In this document: in pieces, positions 15,806 to 24,503 of the stretch
Layout: each line of letters opens with the position of its first letter
Numbering within the stretch: the first letter of the stretch is position 1
Program-made: the position numbers and the translations under genes
The notes under the pieces: generated by a model
Told to the model about the DNA's origin: nothing
Seen by the model: only the letters and a program-made list of their open reading frames with translations
The model's database searches: none
Source: Pseudomonadales bacterium
Lineage (GTDB): Bacteria; Pseudomonadota; Gammaproteobacteria; Pseudomonadales; Azotimanducaceae
Length of the DNA stretch: 34,902 nt
Assembly: GCA_028277965.1 (NCBI GenBank)
Contig: JANQFF010000452.1
Coordinates: forward strand, 1 to 34,902
Direction: 5' to 3'

Positions 15806-16753
15806 TTAACACCTTTCCCTCGATACGGTCCGGAAATGTTCGATCTGAACTTCCGTCCCCAGGTCCGTGTAATCTCCGGCTGCTCGCATGTTGCGGAACT
15901 CTCCCCAGTTGATGGGTCGATAACGCGCTTCAGCGGGATCCCCGAGCGGGGCGTAGTTGTAGTTGTCCCTGGGGTTGAAGAAGAAGGGCACACTCACTCG
16001 TTCGGAGCTGTCATTGCACCTGACACGATGCAGGGGCGCTGTATAACGGTCGTTGGACCAGACCTGAATGACATCCCCAAGGTTGATGATGAGCGCTCCC
16101 TCAACCTGAGGTACCGGTTGCCAGGCCCCTCGCAGATAGACTTCGAGCCCGGGGACCTCGTCGGTCATCAGAACCGTCAACGCCCCACTGTCAGTGTGGT
16201 GATTGACGCCAAGATGACCTCGTAGCGGCGTCACAACTCCATCCGGGGCTTCTGTGTCCGCACAGGTTGGGTAGTAATTCAGCCTTAAAAAACTCGAGTT
16301 GCTGTTCTCAAACGCATGTGAGAGCAGGCTTCCACCCACACCCAGGTTTCCGGCGATGGCGTCCAGAAGCTCAAAACACAATGTCTCACACCAGATAAAC
16401 TGTGCCTCACAGGCTGCCCGGAATCCGTCTCGGTCGGATGGCCACTGCGGCATACAGCTGCCCCACGACGGGCCAACATCGAAGATCTCTTTCCAGTCCC
16501 GCGTGTTTTTCGTGAGCTCCTCGTCGAAGTAACCCCAGGCATTGTTCTGTGTCCTGCGTACCTGCTGCTTGACGGGTCGGGGCTCCTGAAAGAACGACCT
16601 CGTCTCAGTAAACAGGCCGTCGCGCTGGGCAGATTCCATACCATGATCGACGACGTAGAACACACCCCACTCGCGGCATGCCAGGTCGAGCTTTTGCAGC
16701 GTTTCTCGTTCATAAAGACGCGCCCTGGAAATGACTGGTGGCGTAGTACTCAT
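15806..16753 (-). CDS. 2-oxoglutarate / Fe(II)-dependent oxygenase, isopenicillin-N-synthase-like
   Basis: A 315-aa cytoplasmic non-haem iron oxygenase. The N-terminal DIOX_N-type region includes CREWGVFYVVDHGM and the RRTQNNAWGYF segment. The iron triad is His186-Thr-Asp188 (in VNHHTDSGALTVL) and His242 (in APLHRV). The 2-oxoglutarate-binding Arg252-Val-Ser254 matches the R-x-S motif. Such enzymes hydroxylate, desaturate or cyclise small molecules; the substrate cannot be read from sequence. The ATG has AGGA upstream and is 41 bases after the CysK-Grx gene. Its TAA stop precedes the next start by two bases, so translation is coupled. Neighbours suggest a sulfur- or amino-acid-linked substrate, but that is inference. 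Confidence 0.92.
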   Translation of the reverse strand: MSTTPPVISRARLYERETLQKLDLACREWGVFYVVDHGMESAQRDGLFTETRSFFQEPRPVKQQVRRTQNNAWGYFDEELTKNTRDWKEIFDVGPSWGSCMPQWPSDRDGFRAACEAQFIWCETLCFELLDAIAGNLGVGGSLLSHAFENSNSSFLRLNYYPTCADTEAPDGVVTPLRGHLGVNHHTDSGALTVLMTDEVPGLEVYLRGAWQPVPQVEGALIINLGDVIQVWSNDRYTAPLHRVRCNDSSERVSVPFFFNPRDNYNYAPLGDPAEARYRPINWGEFRNMRAAGDYTDLGTEVQIEHFRTVSRERC

Positions 16754-16794
16754 AATGGGTTCCTCAGTCAGGCTTTCAGCTTGCTCTGGAGCCT

Positions 16795-18276
16795 TCAGCT
16801 CGAACGAGAGTGAAGCCAGTTCGGCAGAAGGCTGTAGGGATCACGGTCGAAGGGACGGGACGTGATACCAAGCCGATCCAGCTCAGCGCCAAACCCGCCG
16901 TCGCGCTGGAAATCGAACAACTCCGTGCACCCGCCGATGTGCTGTCCACCGACGTAGATCTGGGGAATGGTTGGGGAGCCGGTCTGCTCAGCCAGAACTG
17001 CCCTGATTTTGTTGCCGCGTTCACCTTCCTGATACATCACCGAATCGAGGTCAACAGACGTGTAGTCAACACCCATCTCAGCGAAGAGTTTGCGGGCTGA
17101 CCAGCAGAACTCGCACCATTCGAGCGCAAACATCACCACGGGTTCGCACTGGACAGTGTCAGCGACAAACTGCCTGGCATCTTCGTCCAATGTCACTTTC
17201 TGGGGTGCTGCCACCGGAGCCGGTCCACCGTTCTGATCGAAGCGGATACCCTCGGTGGATCTCGACAAAGCCATTTCCGCCTCGTCCATCTCTTCACCGA
17301 TATCGGCGAAAAGAGGTGTTGAGAGATAACGTTCGCCTGTGTCGGGCAACATACAGACGATGTTGCTGCCCTCCGGCGCACTCCGCGCAACTTCAAGCGC
17401 GGCATACAGGGTCGCACCGCTCGAGGTGCCCACAAATATCCCTTCTTCACGGGCAAGGCGGCGGGAGGTTTCCATCGCTGCATCTCCGGGCACGCCGCGG
17501 ATTTCATCAATTCCACCTGACCGCGAAGCCTCTTCAGTGAGACTCGAGATGAAGTCTGGTGCCCACCCCTGCATCAGGTGCGGCTTGAAATTCGGATGGC
17601 TACCGGCTGGCTGACCTTCTTCATCACGCGGCTGGGCGATACCACTTGCCAGCACCGGTGCGTTGTCCGGCTCTGCTGCAATGATGCGGGTGTCCGGAGA
17701 GTGCTCCCGCATGCCCCTGGACACACCATTCAGCGTTCCGCCCGTTCCAAAACCGGTTACAAAGGCATAGATCGGATCACCGTCCATATCCCGAATGATT
17801 TCCGGCACGGTCGTTTCATAGTGAACCTGCGCATTGGCAGGGTTGTCGAACTGACGGCAAAGAAAGTAGCCGTGCTTTTCCGCAAGTTCTTCTGCCTTCC
17901 GGAGCATGCCTGAACCTTTCTCAGACGCGGGCGTCAACACAACCTTTGCACCGAGGAACCGCAACATCTTGCGCCGCTCGATGCTGAAGTTTTCCGCCAT
18001 CGTCACAACCAGCGGATAGCCTTTTTGCGCACACACCATGGCAAGACCTATCCCCGTGTTGCCGCTGGTGGCTTCGATCACGGTCTGACCGGGTTTCAGC
18101 GCACCCGATGCTTCCGCATCTTCGATGATTGCCCTGGCCATCCGGTCTTTGACGGACCCCATGGGGTTAAAAGACTCGACTTTCACGTACACGTTCACAC
18201 TTTCCGGGGCTAGTCGTCCCAATCGGACGAGTGGTGTATTGCCGATTGTGTCAAGTATGTGGTCATAACGCGCCAT
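16795..18276 (-). CDS. Cysteine synthase fused to a C-terminal glutaredoxin domain
   Basis: A 493-aa two-domain protein. Residues 1 to about 320 form a PLP-dependent O-acetylserine sulfhydrylase: Lys43 (in GSVKDRMA) binds PLP, TSGNTG at 70-75 binds the substrate carboxylate, and GFGTGGTLNG and GTSSGAT bind the cofactor. After a linker, residues about 370-475 are a glutaredoxin domain with Cys388-Glu-Phe-Cys391, the cis-proline TIP and GGCTEL. A fused glutaredoxin could reduce a disulfide on the synthase or supply reducing power for sulfur transfer (inference). The frame opens at 18309, but the ATG at 18276 with GGAG upstream gives the normal CysK start MARYDHILDTIGNTPLVRLG. First gene of its operon, divergent from an OsmC gene, with a palindrome between them. 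Confidence 0.95.
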   Translation of the reverse strand: MARYDHILDTIGNTPLVRLGRLAPESVNVYVKVESFNPMGSVKDRMARAIIEDAEASGALKPGQTVIEATSGNTGIGLAMVCAQKGYPLVVTMAENFSIERRKMLRFLGAKVVLTPASEKGSGMLRKAEELAEKHGYFLCRQFDNPANAQVHYETTVPEIIRDMDGDPIYAFVTGFGTGGTLNGVSRGMREHSPDTRIIAAEPDNAPVLASGIAQPRDEEGQPAGSHPNFKPHLMQGWAPDFISSLTEEASRSGGIDEIRGVPGDAAMETSRRLAREEGIFVGTSSGATLYAALEVARSAPEGSNIVCMLPDTGERYLSTPLFADIGEEMDEAEMALSRSTEGIRFDQNGGPAPVAAPQKVTLDEDARQFVADTVQCEPVVMFALEWCEFCWSARKLFAEMGVDYTSVDLDSVMYQEGERGNKIRAVLAEQTGSPTIPQIYVGGQHIGGCTELFDFQRDGGFGAELDRLGITSRPFDRDPYSLLPNWLHSRSS

Positions 18277-18351
18277 GATTGAGTCTCCGGTTCGATTGGT
18301 GAGACGCAATGTAGCGCTCCCCGGATCTTCAGACTTGGAGATGGGATGAGG

Positions 18352-18377
18352 ATTTCTTGAAGAAAACTTCAGGAAAT
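18352..18377. promoter_or_regulatory. 26-bp palindrome, candidate operator
   Basis: ATTTCTTGAAG (18352-18362) and CTTCAGGAAAT (18367-18377) are inverted repeats with one mismatch around AAAA. It lies in the 215-bp divergent spacer between the cysteine synthase-glutaredoxin gene and the OsmC gene. Its position and symmetry fit a dimeric regulator controlling both directions. It lacks a following T-run and has low GC, so it is not a typical terminator. The regulator is unknown, and clear -10/-35 pairs were not identified around it. Confidence 0.5.
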
Positions 18378-18491
18378 CTTCACAGCGCCTTCAAGCACGT
18401 CTCCCGGCTGATCCCTAAATTGGCGACCACTCGCTACCTGGCTCATCGCAACAGCCAGAAGCGACCAGCAACGTAGAACAGGAGATCAATC

Positions 18492-19064
18492 GTGCAAAAC
18501 AATGCAGCTCAACAAAACCAGACTGTCGACAACGGCGTAAACGTAGAAGCCTTGCTTGGCGCACGTGAAGCGCTGACCGAAGCCCCGGAAGCAGCCCAGT
18601 TCACCTGGCGCGCATCTTCCAGATGGATACACGGCACTCACACCCAGGTTGGTGTCCACAGTTTCCATGGCCTCGGAGAAGAGCAGCGGCACAAAACTGA
18701 ATTCAAATTCGATTCAGACCATCCGGAAGTATTCGCTGCGGAAGACATCGGTCCAACACCCGTCGAATACGTCATGGTGGGGTTGGCAGGTTGCCTGACC
18801 GCAGGTGTCGCCAGTGTTGCCCAGAATCGTGGGATCCAGCTCAACAAGGTGACAGCGACCCTGGAAGGTCAGATGGACCTTCAGGGCATCCTCGGTATCG
18901 ACAGCGACGTGCGTAACGGCTTCAACGACGTTCGTGTCACCTTCGATATCGATGCAGATGCAACACAGGAAGAGATTGAAGCGCTGGTCGCCCAGTCTCA
19001 GAAGCGTTCTGCCGTTTTCGATGTCATCACCAATCCAACCCAAGTAACAGTCGAGGTTAACTAG
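18492..19064 (+). CDS. OsmC family protein
   Basis: A 190-aa protein of the OsmC/Ohr fold, which reduces organic hydroperoxides or handles reactive sulfur. The fold signatures are FTWRASSRWIHGTHT, GPTPVEYVMVGLAGCLTAG with the candidate peroxidatic Cys101, and the C-terminal QKRSAVFDVITNPTQVTVEV. The second cysteine of true OsmC/Ohr is not present; the helix reads SAVFD. It therefore belongs with the single-Cys OsmC-like proteins whose reaction is unsettled. The GTG start is supported by AGGAG seven bases upstream. Start of a plus-strand operon: the next gene begins two bases after its stop. Confidence 0.9.
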   Translation: MQNNAAQQNQTVDNGVNVEALLGAREALTEAPEAAQFTWRASSRWIHGTHTQVGVHSFHGLGEEQRHKTEFKFDSDHPEVFAAEDIGPTPVEYVMVGLAGCLTAGVASVAQNRGIQLNKVTATLEGQMDLQGILGIDSDVRNGFNDVRVTFDIDADATQEEIEALVAQSQKRSAVFDVITNPTQVTVEVN

Positions 19065-19066
19065 CC

Positions 19067-20365
19067 ATGATCCGGCCAATATCAACTCGCTTCACGCCCG
19101 GTTCATACCGCGGTGTCAGGGACATAGACGTCATCATTATCGGTGCAGGTCATTCCGGACTCGCAATGAGCGCCCAGCTGGCTGCCCAGGATATCGAGCA
19201 CGTGGTGCTTGAAGCGGGTGATATTGGCCAGCGCTGGCGTCACGAGCGCTGGGACTCGCTGAAGCTTCTGACCCCGAACTGGACACTGAATCTGCCCGGA
19301 CTGATGTACGACGGCAACGATTCACACGGCTTCATGCATAAAGACGAGGTTGCCCAGTACATTCAGATGTACGCCCGTGCAGTGAGCGCTCCCGTCAAAC
19401 GCGACAGTCGGGTTCATCGTGTTTATCCGTCAGGGAATGGCTACGTCGTCAGAACCACCCAGGGTGAGTGGCGCTGTCGCGCGGTGGTTCTTGCCACCGG
19501 CGCCTATGCGGATCCGGTCGTCCCGAGACTCGCCGAGGCGATACCAGCTGATGTCGAGCAGATCACCACCCGGGATTACAAACGGGCTTCTGACCTGCCA
19601 CCCGGAAAGGTACTGGTAGTCGGCGGTTCCGCTACCGGTCTGCAACTGGCTGAAGAAATCAACGATGCAGGCCGGGACGTCATATTGTCAGTGGGCGAAC
19701 ACGTACGCATGCCCAGGAAGGTAGCCGGTCGCGATGTCTACTGGTGGCTGATGCGCAGCGGAGTCTTCTGGGAGACAGCAGGCGAAATGGACGACATTCA
19801 TCGTGCCCGCAAGCTCCCCTCACCGCAGCTGAGAGGCGGTTCCGGAGATCTCACTCTGGAATCCGTGGCAAAGAAAGGTGTGGAGATTGTCGGTCGGTTT
19901 GCCGGTGTCCGGGGCCGCACTGCCCAGTTTTCCGGCAACCTGCCCAATCTCTGCAAGTCCGCGGATCTCAAACTCATCCGCCTCCTGCAGCGATTCAATG
20001 AAATGGACCACGTCAACCTGCAGGAGCCGGATCTGCTCATTGAACCGACCGTCCTGCCGAGATCCAGGCTTTGTGCAGAACTTGGCAGTGGCGAAGTCCG
20101 CACCATCTTGTGGGCAACGGGTTTCAAACCCAACTATGAGTGGTTGGACGTCGACACTTTCGACCGCAAGGGTGGACTTCGTCACACCGGCGGCATTGTT
20201 GATGCGCCGGGGCTTTACGCCCTGGGTCTGCCGGTGATGCGTACCAGGGCTTCAACCTTCATCGCAGGCGCTGCGGATGACACGCTGGCTGTGAGTCAAC
20301 ACATTCGCGGGTACTTAAACAACCAGGCACATACCGAATATACGGCGATCACAGCTATCGCCTGA
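19067..20365 (+). CDS. FAD-dependent, NAD(P)H-binding monooxygenase-like flavoprotein
   Basis: A 432-aa class B-type flavoprotein. An N-terminal Rossmann motif GAGHSG (26-31) in DVIIIGAGHSGLAMSAQ binds FAD. A second nucleotide fold around VLVVGGSATGLQLAEE binds NAD(P)H. ILWATGFKPNYEWL near the C-terminus is the family's ATG motif. It resembles the small flavin monooxygenases and reductases that oxygenate N or S atoms. The full FxGxxxHxxxY/F fingerprint of classical FMOs was not found, so oxygenation is not certain. It starts two bases after the OsmC gene and is therefore co-transcribed. The thiol-rich context favours a sulfur substrate (inference). An initial 18 residues precede the Rossmann fold, so a shorter start is possible. 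Confidence 0.88.
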   Translation: MIRPISTRFTPGSYRGVRDIDVIIIGAGHSGLAMSAQLAAQDIEHVVLEAGDIGQRWRHERWDSLKLLTPNWTLNLPGLMYDGNDSHGFMHKDEVAQYIQMYARAVSAPVKRDSRVHRVYPSGNGYVVRTTQGEWRCRAVVLATGAYADPVVPRLAEAIPADVEQITTRDYKRASDLPPGKVLVVGGSATGLQLAEEINDAGRDVILSVGEHVRMPRKVAGRDVYWWLMRSGVFWETAGEMDDIHRARKLPSPQLRGGSGDLTLESVAKKGVEIVGRFAGVRGRTAQFSGNLPNLCKSADLKLIRLLQRFNEMDHVNLQEPDLLIEPTVLPRSRLCAELGSGEVRTILWATGFKPNYEWLDVDTFDRKGGLRHTGGIVDAPGLYALGLPVMRTRASTFIAGAADDTLAVSQHIRGYLNNQAHTEYTAITAIA

Positions 20366-20394
20366 AGACAACGACACGGATCAGGAGACGAACC

Positions 20395-20523
20395 ATGGAA
20401 AGCTACATCTTCATAACCACCACCCTCTTGAACGCGAACATTGCCGAGTTTGCCGCTTTGTTCGCAACAGGCCTGGGTTATGCAGTAGCCCGGGGACTCT
20501 CCGCACGTGTGTGCTGCAAGTAA
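20395..20523 (+). CDS. 42-aa small ORF in the OsmC-monooxygenase operon
   Basis: ATG at 20395 has AGGAG nine bases upstream and reads MESYIFITTTLLNANIAEFA through to VARGLSARVCCK before TAA at 20521. The middle is moderately hydrophobic (residues about 8-34), possibly one membrane-associated helix, and the end carries a Cys-Cys-Lys tail. It fits exactly between the flavoprotein gene and the methyltransferase gene, with 29 and 18 bases of spacing. I do not recognise a family. The good ribosome-binding site and snug position support translation; no paralogue is visible here. Confidence 0.55.
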   Translation: MESYIFITTTLLNANIAEFAALFATGLGYAVARGLSARVCCK

Positions 20524-20541
20524 GCTAAAAAAGGAAACACC

Positions 20542-21468
20542 ATGACCAACACATCAAATCTGTTCACAGCCGATACGCTGTACCTGACAGACGGAGGACT
20601 CGAAACGTCTCTCATCTTTCACGATGGCATCGAGCTGCCTGAATTTGCAGCGTACACATTGCTGGATCACCCTTACGGTAAAGAGCGCCTGCGGGCTTAC
20701 TACCAGCGTTACATCGACCTCGCGGTCGCACAAAACTCCGGATTCGTCCTGGAGAGCCCTACCTGGCGTGCCAGTCTCAAATGGGCCAGGCGCCTGGGAC
20801 AGGATGAAGCAGACGTCGAGCGGCTCAACCGGGACGCAATTGACCTTATGGCCTATCTGCGAGACAGCAACAGGTCAGCTGACATCCCGATGCTCGTCAG
20901 CGGATGTATCGGTCCGGAAGATGATGGCTACTCTCCTGAGACCAGAATGTCTGTCGCAGAAGCTCACCGGTATCACACAACACAGGCACGTGTCTTCGCC
21001 GAGGCAGGTGCAGACATGGTGACCGCTGTAACAATGACCTACGCCGAAGAGGCGATCGGGATCGCTAACGCGGCTCACGACGCAGGGCTCCCCTCAGTCA
21101 TTTCTTTCACCGTGGAAACCGATGGTCGTTTGCCCGTCGGCACACCTCTCGACGAAGCAATTGCGCGGGTCGATGCCGAAGCATCCCAGGCACCTGCTTA
21201 TTACATGCTTAACTGCGCTCACCCGGACCACTTCCATCTGCCGCTCGAGGCCGCCTGGCTGGAACGCATCGGCGGTGTACGGGCAAACGCTTCACGCATG
21301 AGCCACGCTGAACTCGATGATAGTGAGACCCTCGATGACGGTAACCCAGCGGAATTCGGTCAGCTGCATGCGGGACTCATGAACGTTCTGCCTAACCTGA
21401 AGGTTGTCGGAGGGTGTTGTGGTACCGACCACCGGCATGTGGAATCCGTAGCCCACAACTGCCTCTGA
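20542..21468 (+). CDS. Homocysteine S-methyltransferase family protein
   Basis: A 308-aa zinc-dependent TIM-barrel methyltransferase of the MmuM/BHMT group. The N-terminal DGGLETSL motif, Cys225 in LNCAHP and Cys292-Cys293 in VVGGCCGTD are the zinc/homocysteine-binding signatures. It transfers a methyl group, probably from S-methylmethionine, betaine or S-adenosylmethionine, to homocysteine or another thiol; the donor cannot be told. AAGGA precedes the ATG. It is the last gene of the operon with OsmC and the flavoprotein, and a repeat at 21476 follows directly. Together with the divergent cysteine synthase it makes the region a thiol metabolism locus. Confidence 0.9.
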   Translation: MTNTSNLFTADTLYLTDGGLETSLIFHDGIELPEFAAYTLLDHPYGKERLRAYYQRYIDLAVAQNSGFVLESPTWRASLKWARRLGQDEADVERLNRDAIDLMAYLRDSNRSADIPMLVSGCIGPEDDGYSPETRMSVAEAHRYHTTQARVFAEAGADMVTAVTMTYAEEAIGIANAAHDAGLPSVISFTVETDGRLPVGTPLDEAIARVDAEASQAPAYYMLNCAHPDHFHLPLEAAWLERIGGVRANASRMSHAELDDSETLDDGNPAEFGQLHAGLMNVLPNLKVVGGCCGTDHRHVESVAHNCL

Positions 21469-21475
21469 AGTAAGC

Positions 21476-21550
21476 AATCGCCGCTAAAGCCGCTCCTACA
21501 GAGATAAGTAAGACCCTTCTACCTCTGTAGGAGCGGCTTCAGCCGCGATT
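21476..21550. repeat. REP/REPIN-like palindromic element, copy 3
   Basis: Two 28-base arms (21476-21503 and 21523-21550) form an inverted repeat with two mismatches around a 19-base loop. Both arms contain GCCGCTCCTACAGAG. It lies in the 162-bp space between converging genes (methyltransferase and the IorB-like subunit), where it could terminate both transcripts. The rest of the spacer, 21551-21630, shows no further structure. This is the only copy here that does not overlap or abut a gene end. Confidence 0.9.
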
Positions 21551-21630
21551 TCTCCAATTTGCCGAATACAACGATTTGAGGCTGTTCGACCCCCAGCAAC
21601 GACCATTTAACGATCCGGCGCACAGGGCAA

Positions 21631-23841
21631 TCAGACCAGCGTGTATCCCTCCTCCGCAAACGGCATCTTCCGGATCCTGTGCCCGGTTGCCGAAAATATG
21701 GCATTGGCAACGGCAGGCGCTACAGGCGGCAGCGCAGGCTCACCCAGACCGGTCGGGTGGTTCTCACTCTGGATGAAATGGATATCCACGGAGGGTGTCT
21801 GGCCGATCCGCATCACTTCATAGTCGTGGAAATTCGACTGCTGGATCTGACCTTCTTCCATTGTGATCTTCTGGGTCATCATCGTGGAAATGCCGTCGAT
21901 CACCGAGCCTTCAACCTGGGAAGTTGCACCACTCATGTTGATGATCGGACCCACATCCACCGCCACAGTAACGTTGTCGATGTGGAGGTTCCTGTCAGCA
22001 TCCACCGTCACTTCCGCAACCTCAGCGATGTGCGCGGCATGGCAGAAGTAGAACGCCATACCGAGCCCTGTTCCCGCAGGCAGCGACCTGCCCCACCCTG
22101 ACTTCTCAGCAGCGAGACTGATCACATCCGCAGCCCGGCCGGTATTCAATGACCGGATATTGCCCGGTTCAAACCATCGTGGTTCACCCAGGATTTCCAG
22201 CAGAAACTCCACGTAATCGCGCCCGCCCGCATGTGCAAGTTCGTTTAAAAAGCTCTGTACGACAAACGCATTGGTGTTCGACCCCGGGGCTCGCCAGGGA
22301 CCGCAGGGAGTGTCGATGTCGAACATCGTCTGGGAAAGATAGGCATCGGAGATGTTCTGCACCGGGAACTCCGTATCCCGGAACCGTGCCCCGGAAACCG
22401 GGCGACCGTCCGTTTCCATCCCCATGAAGTGATTCTCGAAAGCCACCAGTTTCCCTTCGTTGTCTACCGCGCCTTTGATGGACTGAAACCCGCCGGAACG
22501 GAAAAAGTCATGGCGCACCGAGTCCTCGCGTGACCAGGTCAGCTTCACCGGCGCATTCATGCGCTTGCTGATCTCAATCGCTTCGCACACGTATTCGTTC
22601 GACGTGCGCCGGCCGAAACTCCCACCGAGACGTGTCACGTGAATAGTGACCTCGTCTTCACCGAGACCGTAGAGGCGCTGACACATTTCAAGCTGGCGGG
22701 ACGCCCGCTGCGTTGGGACCCACATCTCCAGGGAATCCTTCTCGCCGTCAGATCCCTTACGGTAGTCGGCAGTACAGTTCATCGGCTCGAGACAGAAGTG
22801 GCTGACAAAGGGGAACTCGTACAACGCCTCAAGGGTTGTGTTGTCCGCGTCCTCGAAGACGTCTTCGACATCCCCCTTGTCTATCGTCTCGGTATCTCCC
22901 CGGCTTCCGTGAAGCGATTGAGCCCGATTCACCATGGCCGTCCAGGAGTCTTTGCTCGCTCGTGACGTATCCCATTCAACATCGAGCGCCTGCTTCGCCT
23001 GGAACACAGCCCAGGTGTTTTCACCGACGAGCGCAACCCCATCCATGAGTTCCCGGGGGTTGTCGTTTCCGCTGAGCAAAAACGCATCGATCATACCCGG
23101 CATCTTTTTGACCTCTTCGAGGTTCGCACGAACGACCTTGCCGCCGATCGTTGGGCACTTCTGATACGCCGCGTACAACATATCGCGCCGATTTGTATCG
23201 ATGCCATAAAGGGCAAGCCCGGTCGTGATCGACAGGTTATCGACACCTGATACGGACGTTCCGATGATCGTGTAGCTCTCCCGGGACTTGAACATCAGTT
23301 CGTCTTCCGGAGGCGGGGCCTGTCTGGACGCCAGACTCGCCAGCTGACCGAACGTCATCGACCGCCCTGATGTGTGGGCCACCCGGCTGCGACTGGCTTC
23401 CAGTTCGTCTTTCGAAACTTCCATGACCAGCGCACCGGCACTCAGAAACATCTCCCTGGCCGAGGCGCCCATCTTGCGCATCTGTTCCCATGTCCGCGGA
23501 ATAGTCGTGGAACCGCCTGCACTCTGACGACCGAAACTCGTCTCATCGATCGGTGCGTCGAGAACGGTCACATCCTCCCAGGCTGCGCCCATTTCCTCCG
23601 CGATGATCATCGGCAGAGCGGTTTTGATTCCCTGCCCCATTTCCGGATTGGCCGAGTAGATTGTGATCTTGCCGCTGCTGTCGACTTTGATGAAAGCGTT
23701 CAGATCATAGTTGCTAACCAGATCGGCATCGTCCGTCTGTGCCAGAACACCAGGTGGTACAGACGCAAAAGAGGCGATCAGGACCCCGCCACCCGCGATA
23801 CCAGTGGTCTTGATGAAGGATCTTCGATTGAGGTCACTCAT
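21631..23841 (-). CDS. IorB-like molybdopterin-binding subunit with Tat signal
   Basis: A 736-aa Moco subunit of the xanthine oxidase family, in the subgroup of isoquinoline 1-oxidoreductase beta and related aldehyde dehydrogenases. It begins with a Tat signal ([18 protein letters not shown], Arg6-Arg7), so it is exported folded. Moco-binding segments include [35 protein letters not shown] and [19 protein letters not shown]. The presumed catalytic glutamate is Glu701 in [11 protein letters not shown]. Its ATG overlaps the stop of the 2Fe-2S gene by four bases. IorAB-type enzymes have no FAD subunit and pass electrons to a cytochrome. The cytochrome b gene just upstream may be that acceptor (inference). 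Confidence 0.93.
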   Translation of the reverse strand: MSDLNRRSFIKTTGIAGGGVLIASFASVPPGVLAQTDDADLVSNYDLNAFIKVDSSGKITIYSANPEMGQGIKTALPMIIAEEMGAAWEDVTVLDAPIDETSFGRQSAGGSTTIPRTWEQMRKMGASAREMFLSAGALVMEVSKDELEASRSRVAHTSGRSMTFGQLASLASRQAPPPEDELMFKSRESYTIIGTSVSGVDNLSITTGLALYGIDTNRRDMLYAAYQKCPTIGGKVVRANLEEVKKMPGMIDAFLLSGNDNPRELMDGVALVGENTWAVFQAKQALDVEWDTSRASKDSWTAMVNRAQSLHGSRGDTETIDKGDVEDVFEDADNTTLEALYEFPFVSHFCLEPMNCTADYRKGSDGEKDSLEMWVPTQRASRQLEMCQRLYGLGEDEVTIHVTRLGGSFGRRTSNEYVCEAIEISKRMNAPVKLTWSREDSVRHDFFRSGGFQSIKGAVDNEGKLVAFENHFMGMETDGRPVSGARFRDTEFPVQNISDAYLSQTMFDIDTPCGPWRAPGSNTNAFVVQSFLNELAHAGGRDYVEFLLEILGEPRWFEPGNIRSLNTGRAADVISLAAEKSGWGRSLPAGTGLGMAFYFCHAAHIAEVAEVTVDADRNLHIDNVTVAVDVGPIINMSGATSQVEGSVIDGISTMMTQKITMEEGQIQQSNFHDYEVMRIGQTPSVDIHFIQSENHPTGLGEPALPPVAPAVANAIFSATGHRIRKMPFAEEGYTLV

Positions 23842-24329
23842 GCCGTCACCTCCGTCGCGGGATCAAATATGGCCACGCCTGCCTCCGAAGCACTGCGCAC
23901 GGCTTTGCGGATGCGGTTGTACGTCCCGCAACGGCAGTAGTTTCCCTGCAGAGCCAAATCGATTTCGGCATCCGTTGGTGAGGGATTTTCGGCAAGTAGA
24001 GCCGCTGCCGACATGATCTGCCCTGCCTGACAGTAACCGCACTGGGCGACATCATGTTCTATCCAGGCCTGCTGCAATGGATGCAGGTTGGTCCCGTCTG
24101 CAAGCCCTTCGATTGTTGTCACTTCACCGTCACCAACCGCAGCCAAGGGTGTGGAACACGAACGGACCGACGCGCCGTTCACATGAACCGTGCATGCTCC
24201 GCATTGGGCTATGCCGCAACCATACTTGGTGCCAATCAGCCCCAGGACATCACGCAACACCCACAACAACGGCATGTCCGACGGCACGTCAACCGCGTGC
24301 GTCTTGCCATTCACCTTCAAATCGACCAT
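23838..24329 (-). CDS. IorA-like 2Fe-2S subunit
   Basis: A 163-aa subunit with two 2Fe-2S centres. The plant-ferredoxin type centre uses Cys38, Cys43, Cys46 and Cys58. The helical C-terminal centre uses Cys97, Cys100, Cys132 and Cys134 (CGYC, CRCG). It has no signal peptide, so it is probably carried out of the cell as a passenger of the Tat-bearing IorB-like partner, with which its gene overlaps by four bases (ATGA). The open frame extends to 24389, but the ATG at 24329 with AGGGAGAAGG upstream gives the standard N-terminus [15 protein letters not shown]. The space 24330-24503 upstream contains a palindromic repeat. Confidence 0.94.
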   Translation of the reverse strand: MVDLKVNGKTHAVDVPSDMPLLWVLRDVLGLIGTKYGCGIAQCGACTVHVNGASVRSCSTPLAAVGDGEVTTIEGLADGTNLHPLQQAWIEHDVAQCGYCQAGQIMSAAALLAENPSPTDAEIDLALQGNYCRCGTYNRIRKAVRSASEAGVAIFDPATEVTA

Positions 24330-24427
24330 GAACCTTCTCCCTGAAACTCGATTTGAGTGTAACCCACAAATATGTGGGTGCAATTTCAAACGGAATCTGT
24401 TGCGGCAGTGACGCCAGGAACCAGGAC

Positions 24428-24498
24428 AATCGCGGCTGAAGCCGCTCCCACATGGAGGTAGCGAGATTCTCGTTGTAGGAGCGGCTTCAGCCGCGATT
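24428..24498. repeat. REP/REPIN-like palindromic element, copy 4
   Basis: Arms 24428-24452 and 24474-24498 are 25 bases each with one mismatch (ctccca against ctccta in the core). They lie between the helical-protein gene and the IorA-like gene, both on the minus strand. A third, incomplete arm (ctagccgcga, 24504-24513) follows and supplies the stop codon of the helical-protein gene. The element may partly terminate transcription of the first molybdoenzyme operon ahead of the IorAB pair. Confidence 0.88.
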
Positions 24499-24503
24499 CC
24501 ACA

